Shown: one piece after another, positions 57,801 through 64,000 of the stretch
How positions within the stretch are numbered: the stretch's first letter is position 1
How the letters are laid out: every line of letters starts with the position of its first letter
NCBI GenBank assembly: GCA_024529925.1
Contig: JAFEUB010001114.1
Span: 1-64,000, forward strand
Origin: Ophthalmolycus amberensis
Lineage: Eukaryota; Chordata; Actinopteri; Perciformes; Zoarcidae
DNA length: 64,000 nucleotides
Reading direction: 5' to 3'
Position numbers and translations under genes: made by a program
Notes under the pieces: model-generated
The model's input: the letters and a program-made list of their open reading frames with translations, nothing else
Told to the model about the DNA's origin: nothing
Database searches by the model: none

Positions 57801-60509
57801 TGTCACAAAGTCAAACCAAAAAATGAAGGTTACTGTTTGCAGAAAAGGGCACGTGAGATGCAACAAATCTCTTTCAAAAGGGTCTTATACATACATATAA
57901 ATAAATATACATACATACATACATACACACATAAATGAATCATGCGCAAAATAAAGAAGATTTTTGGTCTGATCTTTTTTTCCCAATAATTATACAGCAG
58001 CTATGATATTTTGATATTTATTTTTTTCAGCACTAACAAGCAGTGAGTATATGTTGTTATATACTGTTGAGAAAACAATGACTGAACTACAAATGCATAA
58101 ATGAATGGAACCAGCACCCAGGTCTGCAGGAGATATTGTCGATGTTGTCAACAAAATAATAACCGTGTATGAGACTGAAGAGCAGACATCAGACACAAGG
58201 TGGTAGATCAGACAGATAAGATAAGCTTTATTGATCTCAGTGGGGATATTAAGTCAGTGCAGCAGGAAATTAAAACGGGTAAAAGCTAAGAAAACTGAAT
58301 TTCACAAAGACGTGTTGCCGAGAGCAGGAAGTGACTGGCCCCTTGTACATCCTGGCTTCTGCTCCTATCTGCTCATTTCAGGTTTGGTATAGATGACAAG
58401 CCACCAGAACGACAACAGGTTCTTCTCTCGGTAATACTCATGCTGCAGCGTCATACTTCAAACAATATTTGAACAATAGCTGCAGCCCACAGTCTTACCA
58501 CTCACCGATCAGCCAGGGACCCAAATGGGAATTTCAGTTTTATTTCAGCAAAATTTGTTTTGTTGGCAGCCAGCGAAAACTCTTTCAAAACACCACAAGG
58601 CCATCACCATGTGGCCACGCTATTGATTTAGCTATTTCTGTACAATCGAATACTAACAAGGGTGCAGTCATGAAAAAACGATTTTCTTTTCCTCCAACAG
58701 ACAACATTACAGCTGCCTGAGGGTCATTTGTGAAATAACTTCTATGCCTGCGTGTGCATTGTCAAACCTCCGACCCACAGCGTTGTGGTGGAAGCATAAC
58801 GCCCACCCTACATTTACCTCAAAGGTAAATACCGTTAGCTCTGTCAGCACTGTTTGTGCTGTTAGAAACATTAGCTGCTAGCCGCTAGCTCAGCCGTCTC
58901 CAGGTTGGGAGTACTGTGGAGACAATCCCTGAATCAATGATTGACACCTTTAAAGAAAAAAGGAAGGAGTCAAGAAGAAATACCAAAACAGGGAACCGCC
59001 TTCAAATATGGTCACGATGCAATGGATAGTTAGAGTGAGAAAACAATGAATTAGTAGGGAAAAGTATGTGTTTAATGTCCAACATGAAATCTTTAATTTC
59101 ATAGGAAGAGATATTTGTGTTATTGCAACAATAATCACTTTATTAACCTTTGCTGAGAATGTTCACACAACTCCTACAATCCTCATGTTCAGAAAGAACG
59201 AGGCAATACGTCAACATTTGGATTTCAAATGTTCTGCCGGACTGCAGCTGAAGCCAAGTAGAAAATGAGAAGAGGAACCATCTGAGTTTTATCATGCAGC
59301 ATTATCCAAAAAAGTATAAAGATATAAATAATCATATGTTTCCATGTGTTTCAATGAACCTGAAATACATGGTGAACCAATCGTGCAATAGCTGACAGGT
59401 ACAACTTTTTGCACCAATAATTGCATTTAAATTCATTAACATAAAGACATAAAGTGTGGAGTATAGAAACTATGGCCAGTCTTTAAAAGTATTTGCCAAT
59501 TACAGAGCCCTTTCAAGATGCAAATGAATGTCATGAACATGCACGCACTTTTGATTATCACTTGCTCTCCATAACGGGGATCTTTTGCAGCATCCAAATG
59601 TACAAATGGCAAGATCAGGGAGAGTTGCCAGCACTGCCCTTTGATAGTTTGACTTTCATCACATTGCACAAATAAATAAGTCATACTATACAAGGCAGCT
59701 CTGCCATCTCTTCAGTTTCACCGCAGGGGGCAGAAGACTGCTGAAGTTGCCTGGAGCTCGTCCAGGTTTTGGGCACTATGCCTCCCTCAATAAGAACTCA
59801 CCAGAGTGCTCAGTGCAGCACCAGTACAGTATGTCCTAATCCCTGACATAGGTTCATCTTAAAAATCCCCTTATTAACAATTCAGTTTCTTAGTTCTAAC
59901 CAATTATCAAAGAATAAATTGAATACAAAAGTGGTCGAAGAAATGGTGAAGACAAAAACTCTGCGTTAACTCAAGTTAACTTGTGTTATCTGACAGTGTT
60001 GTAACAACACAGTCTGTGTGCTGACACCCTATTTAAATACATCTAACAAAAGACATACTGCCTTTAATACTTTAATATTTTGTGCATTTGACTGCATTCA
60101 TTTTAGCAAGCTGTATCTATTAAAAATAGCAACTGAGTGTATATTATGCATAGGTGGGCTGACGGCAGTCGTGTTAAGCCTCGGTTTTAGGTTCTGCCAG
60201 GACTGTCGTACGGACATGACGTGGAATCGTGACGAGGAAACATTTGGATCTTTTATACTCTGTGCGGGAACGCACACGTACTTCAAAATGTACAGAGAAG
60301 AAAGCAAGGTAATAAAAGATAATTAAAAAAGAGAGAACATGAAATAAAATGTCAGAAGGCCAGAGAGAGGAAAAAGAAGTGGATGAGCTCGGAGATGCGA
60401 TAAGGTGCGAGGCATCGATCAGGAGGAGACACTGTGTATTACTTACAGTGTAGAGTTCATTCGTCACCTTCACCAGCTCCTCGTGCATCTGGATCCCAAT
60501 GTCCTTGCT
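36135..60509 (-). CDS. srgap3: SLIT-ROBO Rho GTPase-activating protein 3, exons 4-22 (5' end off window)
   Basis: srGAP3 (WRP/MEGAP) is a cytoplasmic, membrane-associated protein. Its F-BAR domain bends membrane, its RhoGAP domain switches off Rac1/Cdc42-type GTPases, and its SH3 binds ROBO and WAVE1. Nineteen exons (complement) total 2895 nt, every junction in phase: 60447-60509, 55267-55452, 52907-53035, 49680-49901, 49439-49540, 48487-48684, 48155-48239, 46298-46325, 45414-45516, 44445-44505, 43760-43837, 43516-43650, 42857-42962, 41630-41857, 41402-41475, 38120-38300, 37771-37920, 37349-37664, 36135-36584. In-window residues: F-BAR remainder 1-328, RhoGAP about 372-560 with arginine finger in GIFRVPG, SH3 about 602-658, then a Ser/Pro-rich tail ending GDKSGTM. 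That terminus plus the RAD18 neighbour separate it from SRGAP1/2. Missing: roughly 135 N-terminal residues. Confidence 0.96.
36585..37348. other. srgap3: SRGAP3 intron 21
   Basis: AT-rich intron; no repeat or regulatory element recognised. Confidence 0.6.
37349..37664 (-). CDS. srgap3: SRGAP3 exon 21
   Basis: Acceptor GTCTGCAG, donor GTAAGT. VRLRSDGAAIPRRRSGKD, DTPPRAAACPSSPHKVS, MESPEKRRIGTFGSAGSINY and RHSSLGDHKSLETEALAD. 105 codons of Ser/Pro-rich tail with many potential phosphosites. Confidence 0.95.
37771..37920 (-). CDS. srgap3: SRGAP3 exon 20
   Basis: Acceptor CTCTTTCAG. DDAFSDNLSQKADSEASSGP then LLDDKGSSKND and NFGGVMG. The donor is taken as GTGGAA, the only one in phase with exon 21; it is weak. 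Confidence 0.92.
38120..38300 (-). CDS. srgap3: SRGAP3 exon 19 (SH3 domain)
   Basis: Acceptor GTTTTCAG, donor GTGAGT. EAIAKFDYVGRTPRELSFKK, ASEDWWEGRHNGVDGLIPHQ and YIVVQD: ALYDY-like, WW and GLIPxxY hallmarks of an SH3 fold in one exon. Confidence 0.96.
39334..39372. repeat. (CT)n(CA)n compound microsatellite
   Basis: CT units pass directly into CA units over about 39 bp. Confidence 0.95.
39585..39592. repeat. Target-site duplication, left
   Basis: CATGTAAT abutting the left hAT end; an identical copy is at 40897-40904. Confidence 0.93.
39786..39981. repeat. 28-bp minisatellite, seven copies
   Basis: Unit GCTCGTGCTCTCCGCCTGTG TGCTCTCT repeats with exact 28-bp spacing (starts 39786, 39814, 39842, 39870, 39898, 39926, 39954). 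The last two units carry T for C changes. Because 28 is not a multiple of three and the unit lacks stops, long spurious frames appear in several registers on both strands. Confidence 0.96.
39986..40166. repeat. Nested ~40-bp inverted repeat inside the hAT element
   Basis: The left arm (39986-40024) begins GAGAACGCGCAGC and continues GGGGGGCTTGATCGTT. The right arm (about 40125-40166), read in reverse, is GAGAACGCGCAGC, then GGGGGGCCTGATCGTT. The spacer is about 100 bp; the arms are imperfect but clearly related. Confidence 0.85.
40897..40904. repeat. Target-site duplication, right
   Basis: CATGTAAT abutting the right hAT end. Confidence 0.93.
41064..41350 (+). repeat. Widespread teleost interspersed repeat with internal duplication
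   Basis: AAGTCAGGGAATCACCAAAG, GGGGAACATAAATATCTGGA, ATTTCACTCAAAACCACAAA, GCAATCCATCCAATAGTCGT and TTGAGATATTTCATTCTGG are hallmark phrases of a common percomorph repeat. Two similar ~130-bp halves are visible. The class is not known to me. Confidence 0.7.
41402..41475 (-). CDS. srgap3: SRGAP3 exon 18
   Basis: Acceptor TCACACAG, donor GTTAGT (non-consensus third base). DSPHSEPGTIDEADNGTEPH then TSDE; acidic linker before the SH3 domain. Confidence 0.93.
41630..41857 (-). CDS. srgap3: SRGAP3 exon 17 (RhoGAP end)
   Basis: Acceptor TCCCTCAG, donor GTGAGT. SQYSDENMMDPYNLAICFGP, TLMPIPDGQDPVLCQAHVNE and GPVYEKCMTGGEEY. NLAICFGPTLM is the RhoGAP conserved block. Confidence 0.95.
42857..42962 (-). 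CDS. srgap3: SRGAP3 exon 16 (RhoGAP)
   Basis: Acceptor GTGTTTCAG, donor GTGAGT. KLESGAERAHHIQQITVTLS then IVMRYLFAFLN. Somewhat more diverged from mammalian SRGAP3 than its neighbours. Confidence 0.93.
43048..43065. repeat. (AT)n microsatellite
   Basis: Short run of TA units in SRGAP3 intron 15. Confidence 0.85.
43516..43650 (-). CDS. srgap3: SRGAP3 exon 15 (RhoGAP)
   Basis: Acceptor TTAATCAG, donor GTGAGT. EDPLIDDQNEHDINSVAGVL and KLYFRGLENPIFPKERFLDF, containing the conserved LKLYFRxLxxP helix. Confidence 0.95.
43760..43837 (-). CDS. srgap3: SRGAP3 exon 14 (RhoGAP arginine finger)
   Basis: Acceptor CTTTCAG, donor GTGAGT. GLQQQGIFRVPGSQVEVNDI; the Arg of GIFRVPG is the catalytic arginine finger of RhoGAPs. 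Confidence 0.95.
44445..44505 (-). CDS. srgap3: SRGAP3 exon 13 (RhoGAP start)
   Basis: Acceptor CATTTCAG, donor GTAAGT. DSGQPIPLVVESCVRHINLY; opening of the RhoGAP fold; ends in phase 1. Confidence 0.95.
45414..45516 (-). CDS. srgap3: SRGAP3 exon 12 (proline-rich linker)
   Basis: Acceptor TTTCACAG, donor GTACCT. PPTLPPKPQKMRKPRPRSVY then KLFNGNMETFIK, leading into the RhoGAP domain. Confidence 0.95.
46298..46325 (-). CDS. srgap3: SRGAP3 exon 11 (28-nt microexon)
   Basis: Acceptor TTCACGCAG, donor GTATGA. It supplies GERAECGTTR across phases 1 and 2, exactly the residues expected between LGE and PPxLPPKP. Confidence 0.9.
46326..48154. other. srgap3: SRGAP3 intron 10
   Basis: Contains a run of 15 G at 46557-46571. 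A 153-codon open frame on the minus strand (47117-47578) has no recognisable domain or splice context and is treated as chance. Confidence 0.6.
46557..46571. repeat. Poly(G) tract of 15
   Basis: Fifteen consecutive G, then CGGCTGCAG. The length is prone to sequencing error. Confidence 0.95.
48155..48239 (-). CDS. srgap3: SRGAP3 exon 10
   Basis: Acceptor TGTGTAG, donor GTAAGG. KFKEYLNGSNLIIKLQAKHD then LLKQTLGE; ends in phase 1. Confidence 0.94.
48487..48684 (-). CDS. srgap3: SRGAP3 exon 9
   Basis: Acceptor CTGTGCAG, donor GTGAGT. VRKTLDATMQTLQDMLTVED, SRSTESIKSVASE and RRSNQQETEMFYFS. 66 codons of F-BAR extension. Confidence 0.95.
49439..49540 (-). CDS. srgap3: SRGAP3 exon 8 (F-BAR)
   Basis: Acceptor CTCCTCAG, donor GTGAGG. 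VCQVSAQQPVQTELLMRYH, then SRLATLKIENEE. 34 codons. Confidence 0.95.
49680..49901 (-). CDS. srgap3: SRGAP3 exon 7 (F-BAR)
   Basis: Acceptor TCCGCAG, donor GTGAGA. CCDLGYHASLARTLRTYLSA, ENAVDNLDSRSDKHKIMDM and PHMGDE; 74 codons, the same length as the human exon segment. Confidence 0.95.
49902..52906. other. srgap3: SRGAP3 intron 6
   Basis: Three-kilobase intron with a long TG microsatellite at 51819-51890; otherwise nothing recognised. Confidence 0.65.
51819..51890. repeat. (TG)n microsatellite, ~36 units
   Basis: An uninterrupted alternating TG tract of 72 bp, long enough to be polymorphic and able to adopt Z-DNA. Confidence 0.98.
52907..53035 (-). CDS. srgap3: SRGAP3 exon 6 (F-BAR)
   Basis: Acceptor TCCCCAG, donor GTAAGT. 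RQAKYSENKLKCTKSRNDY followed by LLNLAATNA and KYYIHDVSDMID. 43 codons. Confidence 0.95.
53294..53708. mobile_element. Palindromic MITE (long inverted repeat)
   Basis: The left arm carries CATTTTGG...TATGCTTATTCACTTTC, GTTAGCTTAGCTGAGCATAA and ACACTGGAAACC. The right arm read in reverse carries CATTTTGGGAAATACAC, GTTAGCTTAGCTTAGCATAA and AGACTGGAAACAGGGGG. The arms of about 180 bp are imperfect copies in opposite orientation around a short spacer. This GTTAGCTTAGCATAAAGACTGG family is abundant in spiny-rayed fishes as I recall it. Located in SRGAP3 intron 5. Confidence 0.8.
55267..55452 (-). CDS. srgap3: SRGAP3 exon 5 (F-BAR)
   Basis: Acceptor GCTGCAG, donor GTGTGT. VMKTYHMYHTESISAESKL and KQEEKQFSKSGDLNVNLL; 62 codons. 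Near-identical to mammalian SRGAP3 except the RRGFVRKIEK segment. Confidence 0.95.
55680..55925. mobile_element. hAT-type MITE fragment ('GAGCTGCAACGATTA' family)
   Basis: AGAGCTGCAGCGATACGGTG, TTTTGATAATTGATTAATTG and TCTCAAATGTGAGGATTTGC match a very common teleost repeat that begins GAGCTGCAACGATTAGTCGA. The copy is shortened and decayed, with approximate limits. Located in SRGAP3 intron 4. Confidence 0.65.
57908..57932. repeat. (CATA)n microsatellite
   Basis: ATACATACATACATACATAC followed by ACACATA. Confidence 0.9.
58205..58275 (-). repeat. Teleost repeat tail ('AAGCTTTATTGATC' type)
   Basis: GATAAGATAAGCTTTATTGATC-like phrase then CAGTGGGGATATTAAGTC and a GCAGCAGG segment, resembling a common fish repeat tail. 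Short and of uncertain class. Confidence 0.4.
58790..58930. repeat. Possible teleost repeat rich in GCTAGC
   Basis: GCTGTTAGAAACATTAGCTG followed by CTAGCCGCTAGCTCAGCC is reminiscent of an interspersed fish repeat. No terminal structure seen. Confidence 0.35.
60447..60509 (-). CDS. srgap3: SRGAP3 exon 4 (F-BAR)
   Basis: Acceptor GTGTTTCAG, donor GTAAGT. SKDIGIQMHEELVKVTNEL matches the F-BAR helix of srGAPs. 63 nt, phase 0 at both ends. Confidence 0.95.
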
Positions 60510-60595
60510 CTGAAACACAGCGAGCAAAAATAGCAGGGGTGAGACAACAAATAATGGTGGAGCCTTCAGCTGTGACCCGTTGGTCGGTTATGCTG

Positions 60596-60755
60596 ACACA
60601 ATGACTTTGGTGAGTCATAGTGAATATCTCTACAGCTACTGAATGGATTGCCACTGAATTTGGGACATATTCAAGGACATCAGAGGATGAATCCTAACGA
60701 CTCCCTGATTTTGTCCTCAAGCGCCACTGTCAGGTCAGAATGTCCACTTGAGTTT
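60596..60755 (-). repeat. Second copy of the 'AAGTCAGGGGATCACC' teleost repeat
   Basis: On the plus strand GGATTGCCACTGAATTTGGG, GAATCCTAACGACTCCCTGA and TTTGTCCTCAAGCGCCACTG correspond to the reverse complement of the family seen at 41064-41350. It is more diverged and partial. Confidence 0.55.
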
Positions 60756-63700
60756 GTGAAACGATTCCTCTGAAATGACACTTCAATGCCCATCAAAAGA
60801 TAAACCCCCGTCAATTTAGGCCTTCCTCCTTCCAACAATCTGGATTTCTGGCGTGTTATGAGTATTACAACACCTGATGCCCTGACTGAGAATAGTTGTT
60901 TTAATTTGTCATACATTTTCTATTAAGTATGATTAATTCAATTCAAATGATATTATCTAAAGTTTAAAACTAAAACCCTTTTCCCACTTCCTCCATCCCA
61001 CCAGCTCTTTCTTCCAGTCGGATGAGGAAATTAATGAAAATATGGAGAACACTGCTCACAAATCTATTGTACAGTGTTCAAACAATCACAGTGTTCTTGT
61101 GCTTTAAATGTATTAGTAGTACCTCTAATGTACAAATTTACATGACACACTTACTTACTGTTCCACTCTACTTGGTGTTCAATAGCCAAGACGAGGAATG
61201 CCACATGCACGTATCATGTCCTGTGATTATTAGTGGTGAAGATTTTGCTTGAGCTATGATCTCTTTCTGCCGCCAATTTAATATGTTTTGTTTGGAAGAA
61301 ACTGTCAGGGATTCAGTGAACACCTCATGAAGACACAGTTATTTCTTCTCATAGGTTTTAACACACATGCAGCTGTACGTTTTCACAGTCATATCGCCAC
61401 ACAGCATGCCTGGTGATCAAAAACATGCGACACACCTGGGCTGGAGAAATAAATGACAGTTAATCTCATAATGTTGTGTGTTTGTGTGGGAGAAAAGCAT
61501 AACGACTTTATTTGTAGACAAAAAAGGTGATAGAATGCAACAGCACCAGGATGTTAAAGTGTGATGACATGACACCTTCTAAAAAACAGAACAAACACCT
61601 CTAACTCTAACTTCACAGAGCTAGGAAGTTGTGGTGGTGGAGGAGGACAGTTGATAGAAAAACCAACGTCGTCAATAACAATCACAAATAGCATGCTGGT
61701 TGGGCTACTCTCCACAATGCGACTATAATAAGTCTTCTATTACATTCATATTTGTCATTTAATATGTCTTTAATGTTACCATGTCGTGGTGGGATCATGA
61801 AACTCAGTTTTATATCACAACATTATATATATCACTGCATCAGTTTGTTTTGGTAAGTTTGATAGAGTGGATATTTACTGTAGGTTTTCTTTTATCTATT
61901 TCTTTTTAGGATTTCTTCTATCTGCCAGGGGACCGAAATCTGTGTAACATAATTAGCTTCAAAGCTATCCTGCTAACCCTAGCTACATAAAACATCAAGT
62001 AAAATAGGCTTTAGTTAAGTTTGATGGTTTCGATTGAATGTTTGGGATACCACTATAGCAAACAGAACGAAAATAAATGTGGAAGAGTTGGAGGATGGGG
62101 CGCCATCACATATGCAAATAGTTCTTTGCTGCTTTCTTAATGTTCAAAATGTAATGTCTCGCTCCTTCTACATAAAGTGCAGCGCAAAATCTTTACACTT
62201 GAGATTACAATGTTGAGAAACATAAAGGAAACTTATGCTGATTTGTTTTTACCTTATTCCTGCAAGCAATGTTCATTAAGTGTGATGTCTAAAATATCTA
62301 CCATATGTGCCTGTCAGTGGGTCGTCACTGCAGTAAAATAATTGGCTTTTGTTTTCTTCTGCCTGCCTGAAGGTGTCACCAGCTACAGTAAGAGAGTACA
62401 CTGTTTATAGTTATTGTTGCACTGCAGAATAATACAAGCAGCAGAGAAGAACTGATGCTGATTATCTGTAGTGAGTGCAAGGACAGTAACAGACTTAACT
62501 GACAGTAAAATGTTGAAAAACGCTATAGTCCTGTATAATTAACACATTTCTGGACTGCTGTTAGCATGCTAACCATGCTAGTTACCGCAGTTTATGTTAA
62601 CTTTACAACTCCACCCACGCAATTTCCTGTCCCCCTTGCCTTTGGCCACACTGCACTATAGGAGTGAAGATGCAGAGCCCTATTAAAGACAAGCCACGTA
62701 ACAACCAAAGTCCACCCTTTTGACTTTTAATGCTCAGCAAGTAATTGCAATACATTTAGAGGCTTCAAACTACAATCCTTCACAAAGCCTGGTTGCTGTA
62801 ATGAGTGAGATTTGGTCATCTGAAATGCACTGCATTTAGCAAAACAAAGATCTTAAGCATCTTTACAGGTGTATGGACGGGAAAGAGAAAATCTGTTGAA
62901 ACAATGACAGTTCTTGTCAGATGGAGATTGAAGCATACAGCTAATTATGCTAGATAGGTGGGCTGTTGGTATGCAGCTAACTATAGCTGATGATTCGCAT
63001 GCTGCATGCTAAAGTCCGTCATGTGCTTTTAAATACGGCAAAAATGTTTAAACGAGTACGAAACGTTCTGTGCGCTCTATCTTTCTTAGAAGCTGACTCA
63101 TTAATGCCGGTGCATCATAATGACTCAGCAAGATGCATAATTGTCATTTCACTATGATTCATTAAGAGTGTCATTTTCTATCAGATCAATGTAACAATGA
63201 ATGTTCAAAGAAAGCCTCACTGCAGCAATACAGTTATAGGGACAAGGAGAGTATTAATGCAATTCCCTGACACACACACACACACAAAAACCACACCAAT
63301 CCCCAAGTTAACATGTTTGTCCACGCCCTAATTGGCTAACTGTGCTTAAAAGAACTTGCTACTGGTGAGTCAGAAACAAAACTATTCATCAAAGAGGAAA
63401 AAATGGAATAACCTCAGGAAATAAGGTGGGATTTGTTGTTTTTACTTTGTATCTGGTGTGCAGGCAGTACGCCCTGCTCAAACAAGAACTGGACTGAATG
63501 TGATAAATGGGAAATATCCACAGAGGCCTCCAGCAGCTGGTGAATGGCATCTGTATGCATCAGTGGCTCTGAAGTGAGACAGACTGCAGCATGTACTGCA
63601 GAGGCGGAGGGAGGATTCAACCAGCGAGTGATCCACTGTGATGCAACACACTGTAAGAGATGTGGCGGGTCGTAATGTAACAGTCTTTAAAGAAACCTGT

Positions 63701-63769
63701 TAGTGTTCATTCTTAACATATTCCCTTCATAGCAGGAAAGAAGTAGCAATGTTGTACCTGCTGTAGTTT

Positions 63770-64000
63770 AACAATGTAGACTTTATTACAATCATCACAT
63801 CCGTACATGAAATTTGACCTCTGCATTTACGAACCGGGGAAGCTACGGCAAAGTGCCCAGCAGGGAGCAACTTGGGGTTCAATGTCTCACTCAAGGACAC
63901 TTTCACATGTAGCCAGTAGGAACCGGGGATTGAACCACCAACCATGTGCCTAAAGGACAGCCCACTAAATCCACTGAGCCACAACCATTCCCTACAGCCA
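63770..64000 (-). repeat. Teleost SINE/LINE-tail-like repeat, cut by window edge
   Basis: GGGAGCAACTTGGGGTTCAA, CTCAAGGACACTTTCACATG and GGGGATTGAACCACCAACC ending CACTGAGCCACAACC match a common fish repeat with tRNA-like box spacing (GGTTCAATCCCC in reverse). Class uncertain. Confidence 0.55.

Larger units (their letters stand above)
55453..60446. other. srgap3: SRGAP3 intron 4
   Basis: Five-kilobase intron with the hAT-type fragment at 55680-55925, a (CATA)n run near 57908-57932 and two weakly recognised teleost repeats (58205-58275 and 58790-58930). No other gene seen. Confidence 0.65.
60510..64000. other. srgap3: SRGAP3 intron 3 (to window edge)
   Basis: No match to the expected exon 3 segment was found, so exons 1-3 should lie to the right. 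It contains the repeat at 60596-60755, a short (CA)n at 63270-63286 and a repeat running off the edge at 63770-64000. Confidence 0.6.

Noticed and set aside
60510..64000. Search for SRGAP3 exons 1-3
   Set aside because: No minus-strand segment matches the expected F-BAR start; the open frames here have no srGAP similarity.
1..64000. CRISPR arrays, operons, riboswitches, bacterial-type genes
   Set aside because: Intron-exon structure and vertebrate repeats throughout; direct repeats found are microsatellites, a minisatellite or transposon-derived.

Overview
The window is vertebrate nuclear DNA, almost certainly from a percomorph-type teleost. Its genes are split into short exons with GT/AG introns. 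The protein fragments read best as vertebrate RAD18 and SRGAP3, and the introns carry repeat families I recognise from spiny-rayed fishes (L2 LINEs, hAT MITEs, several unclassified teleost repeats). All assignments are by eye; no database search was run.

Layout: (1) 2.2-22.3 kb, minus strand: RAD18, the E3 ubiquitin ligase of DNA-damage tolerance. Twelve coding exons with consistent phases encode about 475 residues: RING, UBZ4 zinc finger, SAP domain, RAD6-binding helix and Ser-rich tail. The short last exon was not located with confidence. Intron 4 holds a nearly complete L2-type LINE (about 13.35-16.93 kb, plus strand) with one frameshift and one stop. (2) 22.26-22.51 kb: RAD18 upstream region with ETS- and CRE-like motifs. 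(3) 22.51-24.53 kb: a 2 kb internally deleted DNA transposon with imperfect terminal inverted repeats. It holds the 5' and 3' ends of a YqaJ-type protein gene (plus strand, ending in an ING-like PHD finger) and the THAP-domain 5' exons of a transposase (minus strand). It sits about 250 bp upstream of the RAD18 start codon. (4) 24.5-36.1 kb: intergenic DNA with no gene I can support, one hAT-like MITE at 31.1-31.5 kb and a possible poly(A) signal for the next gene. (5) 36.1-60.5 kb, minus strand: SRGAP3, a SLIT-ROBO Rho GTPase-activating protein. Nineteen in-phase exons (exons 4-22 if the human 22-exon structure applies) encode 964 residues: F-BAR remainder, RhoGAP, SH3 and C-terminal tail with stop codon. 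The first exons lie beyond the right edge. Introns hold a hAT MITE with exact 8-bp target duplications and a 28-bp minisatellite, a palindromic MITE, other teleost repeats and a 72-bp TG microsatellite.

RAD18 and SRGAP3 lie side by side on the same strand, as at human 3p25, which supports the SRGAP3 rather than SRGAP1/2 call. Their functions are unrelated (replication-damage bypass; membrane and actin remodelling in neurons).

The observations most worth a second look are: the promoter-proximal transposon whose encoded PHD finger keeps the H3K4me3-type aromatic cage positions; the over-represented palindromic octamer TACCGGTA (nine copies counted by eye); a perfect 36-bp palindrome in a cluster of AACGTTA-like motifs in RAD18 intron 1; and three SUMO-consensus motifs in RAD18 exon 5.
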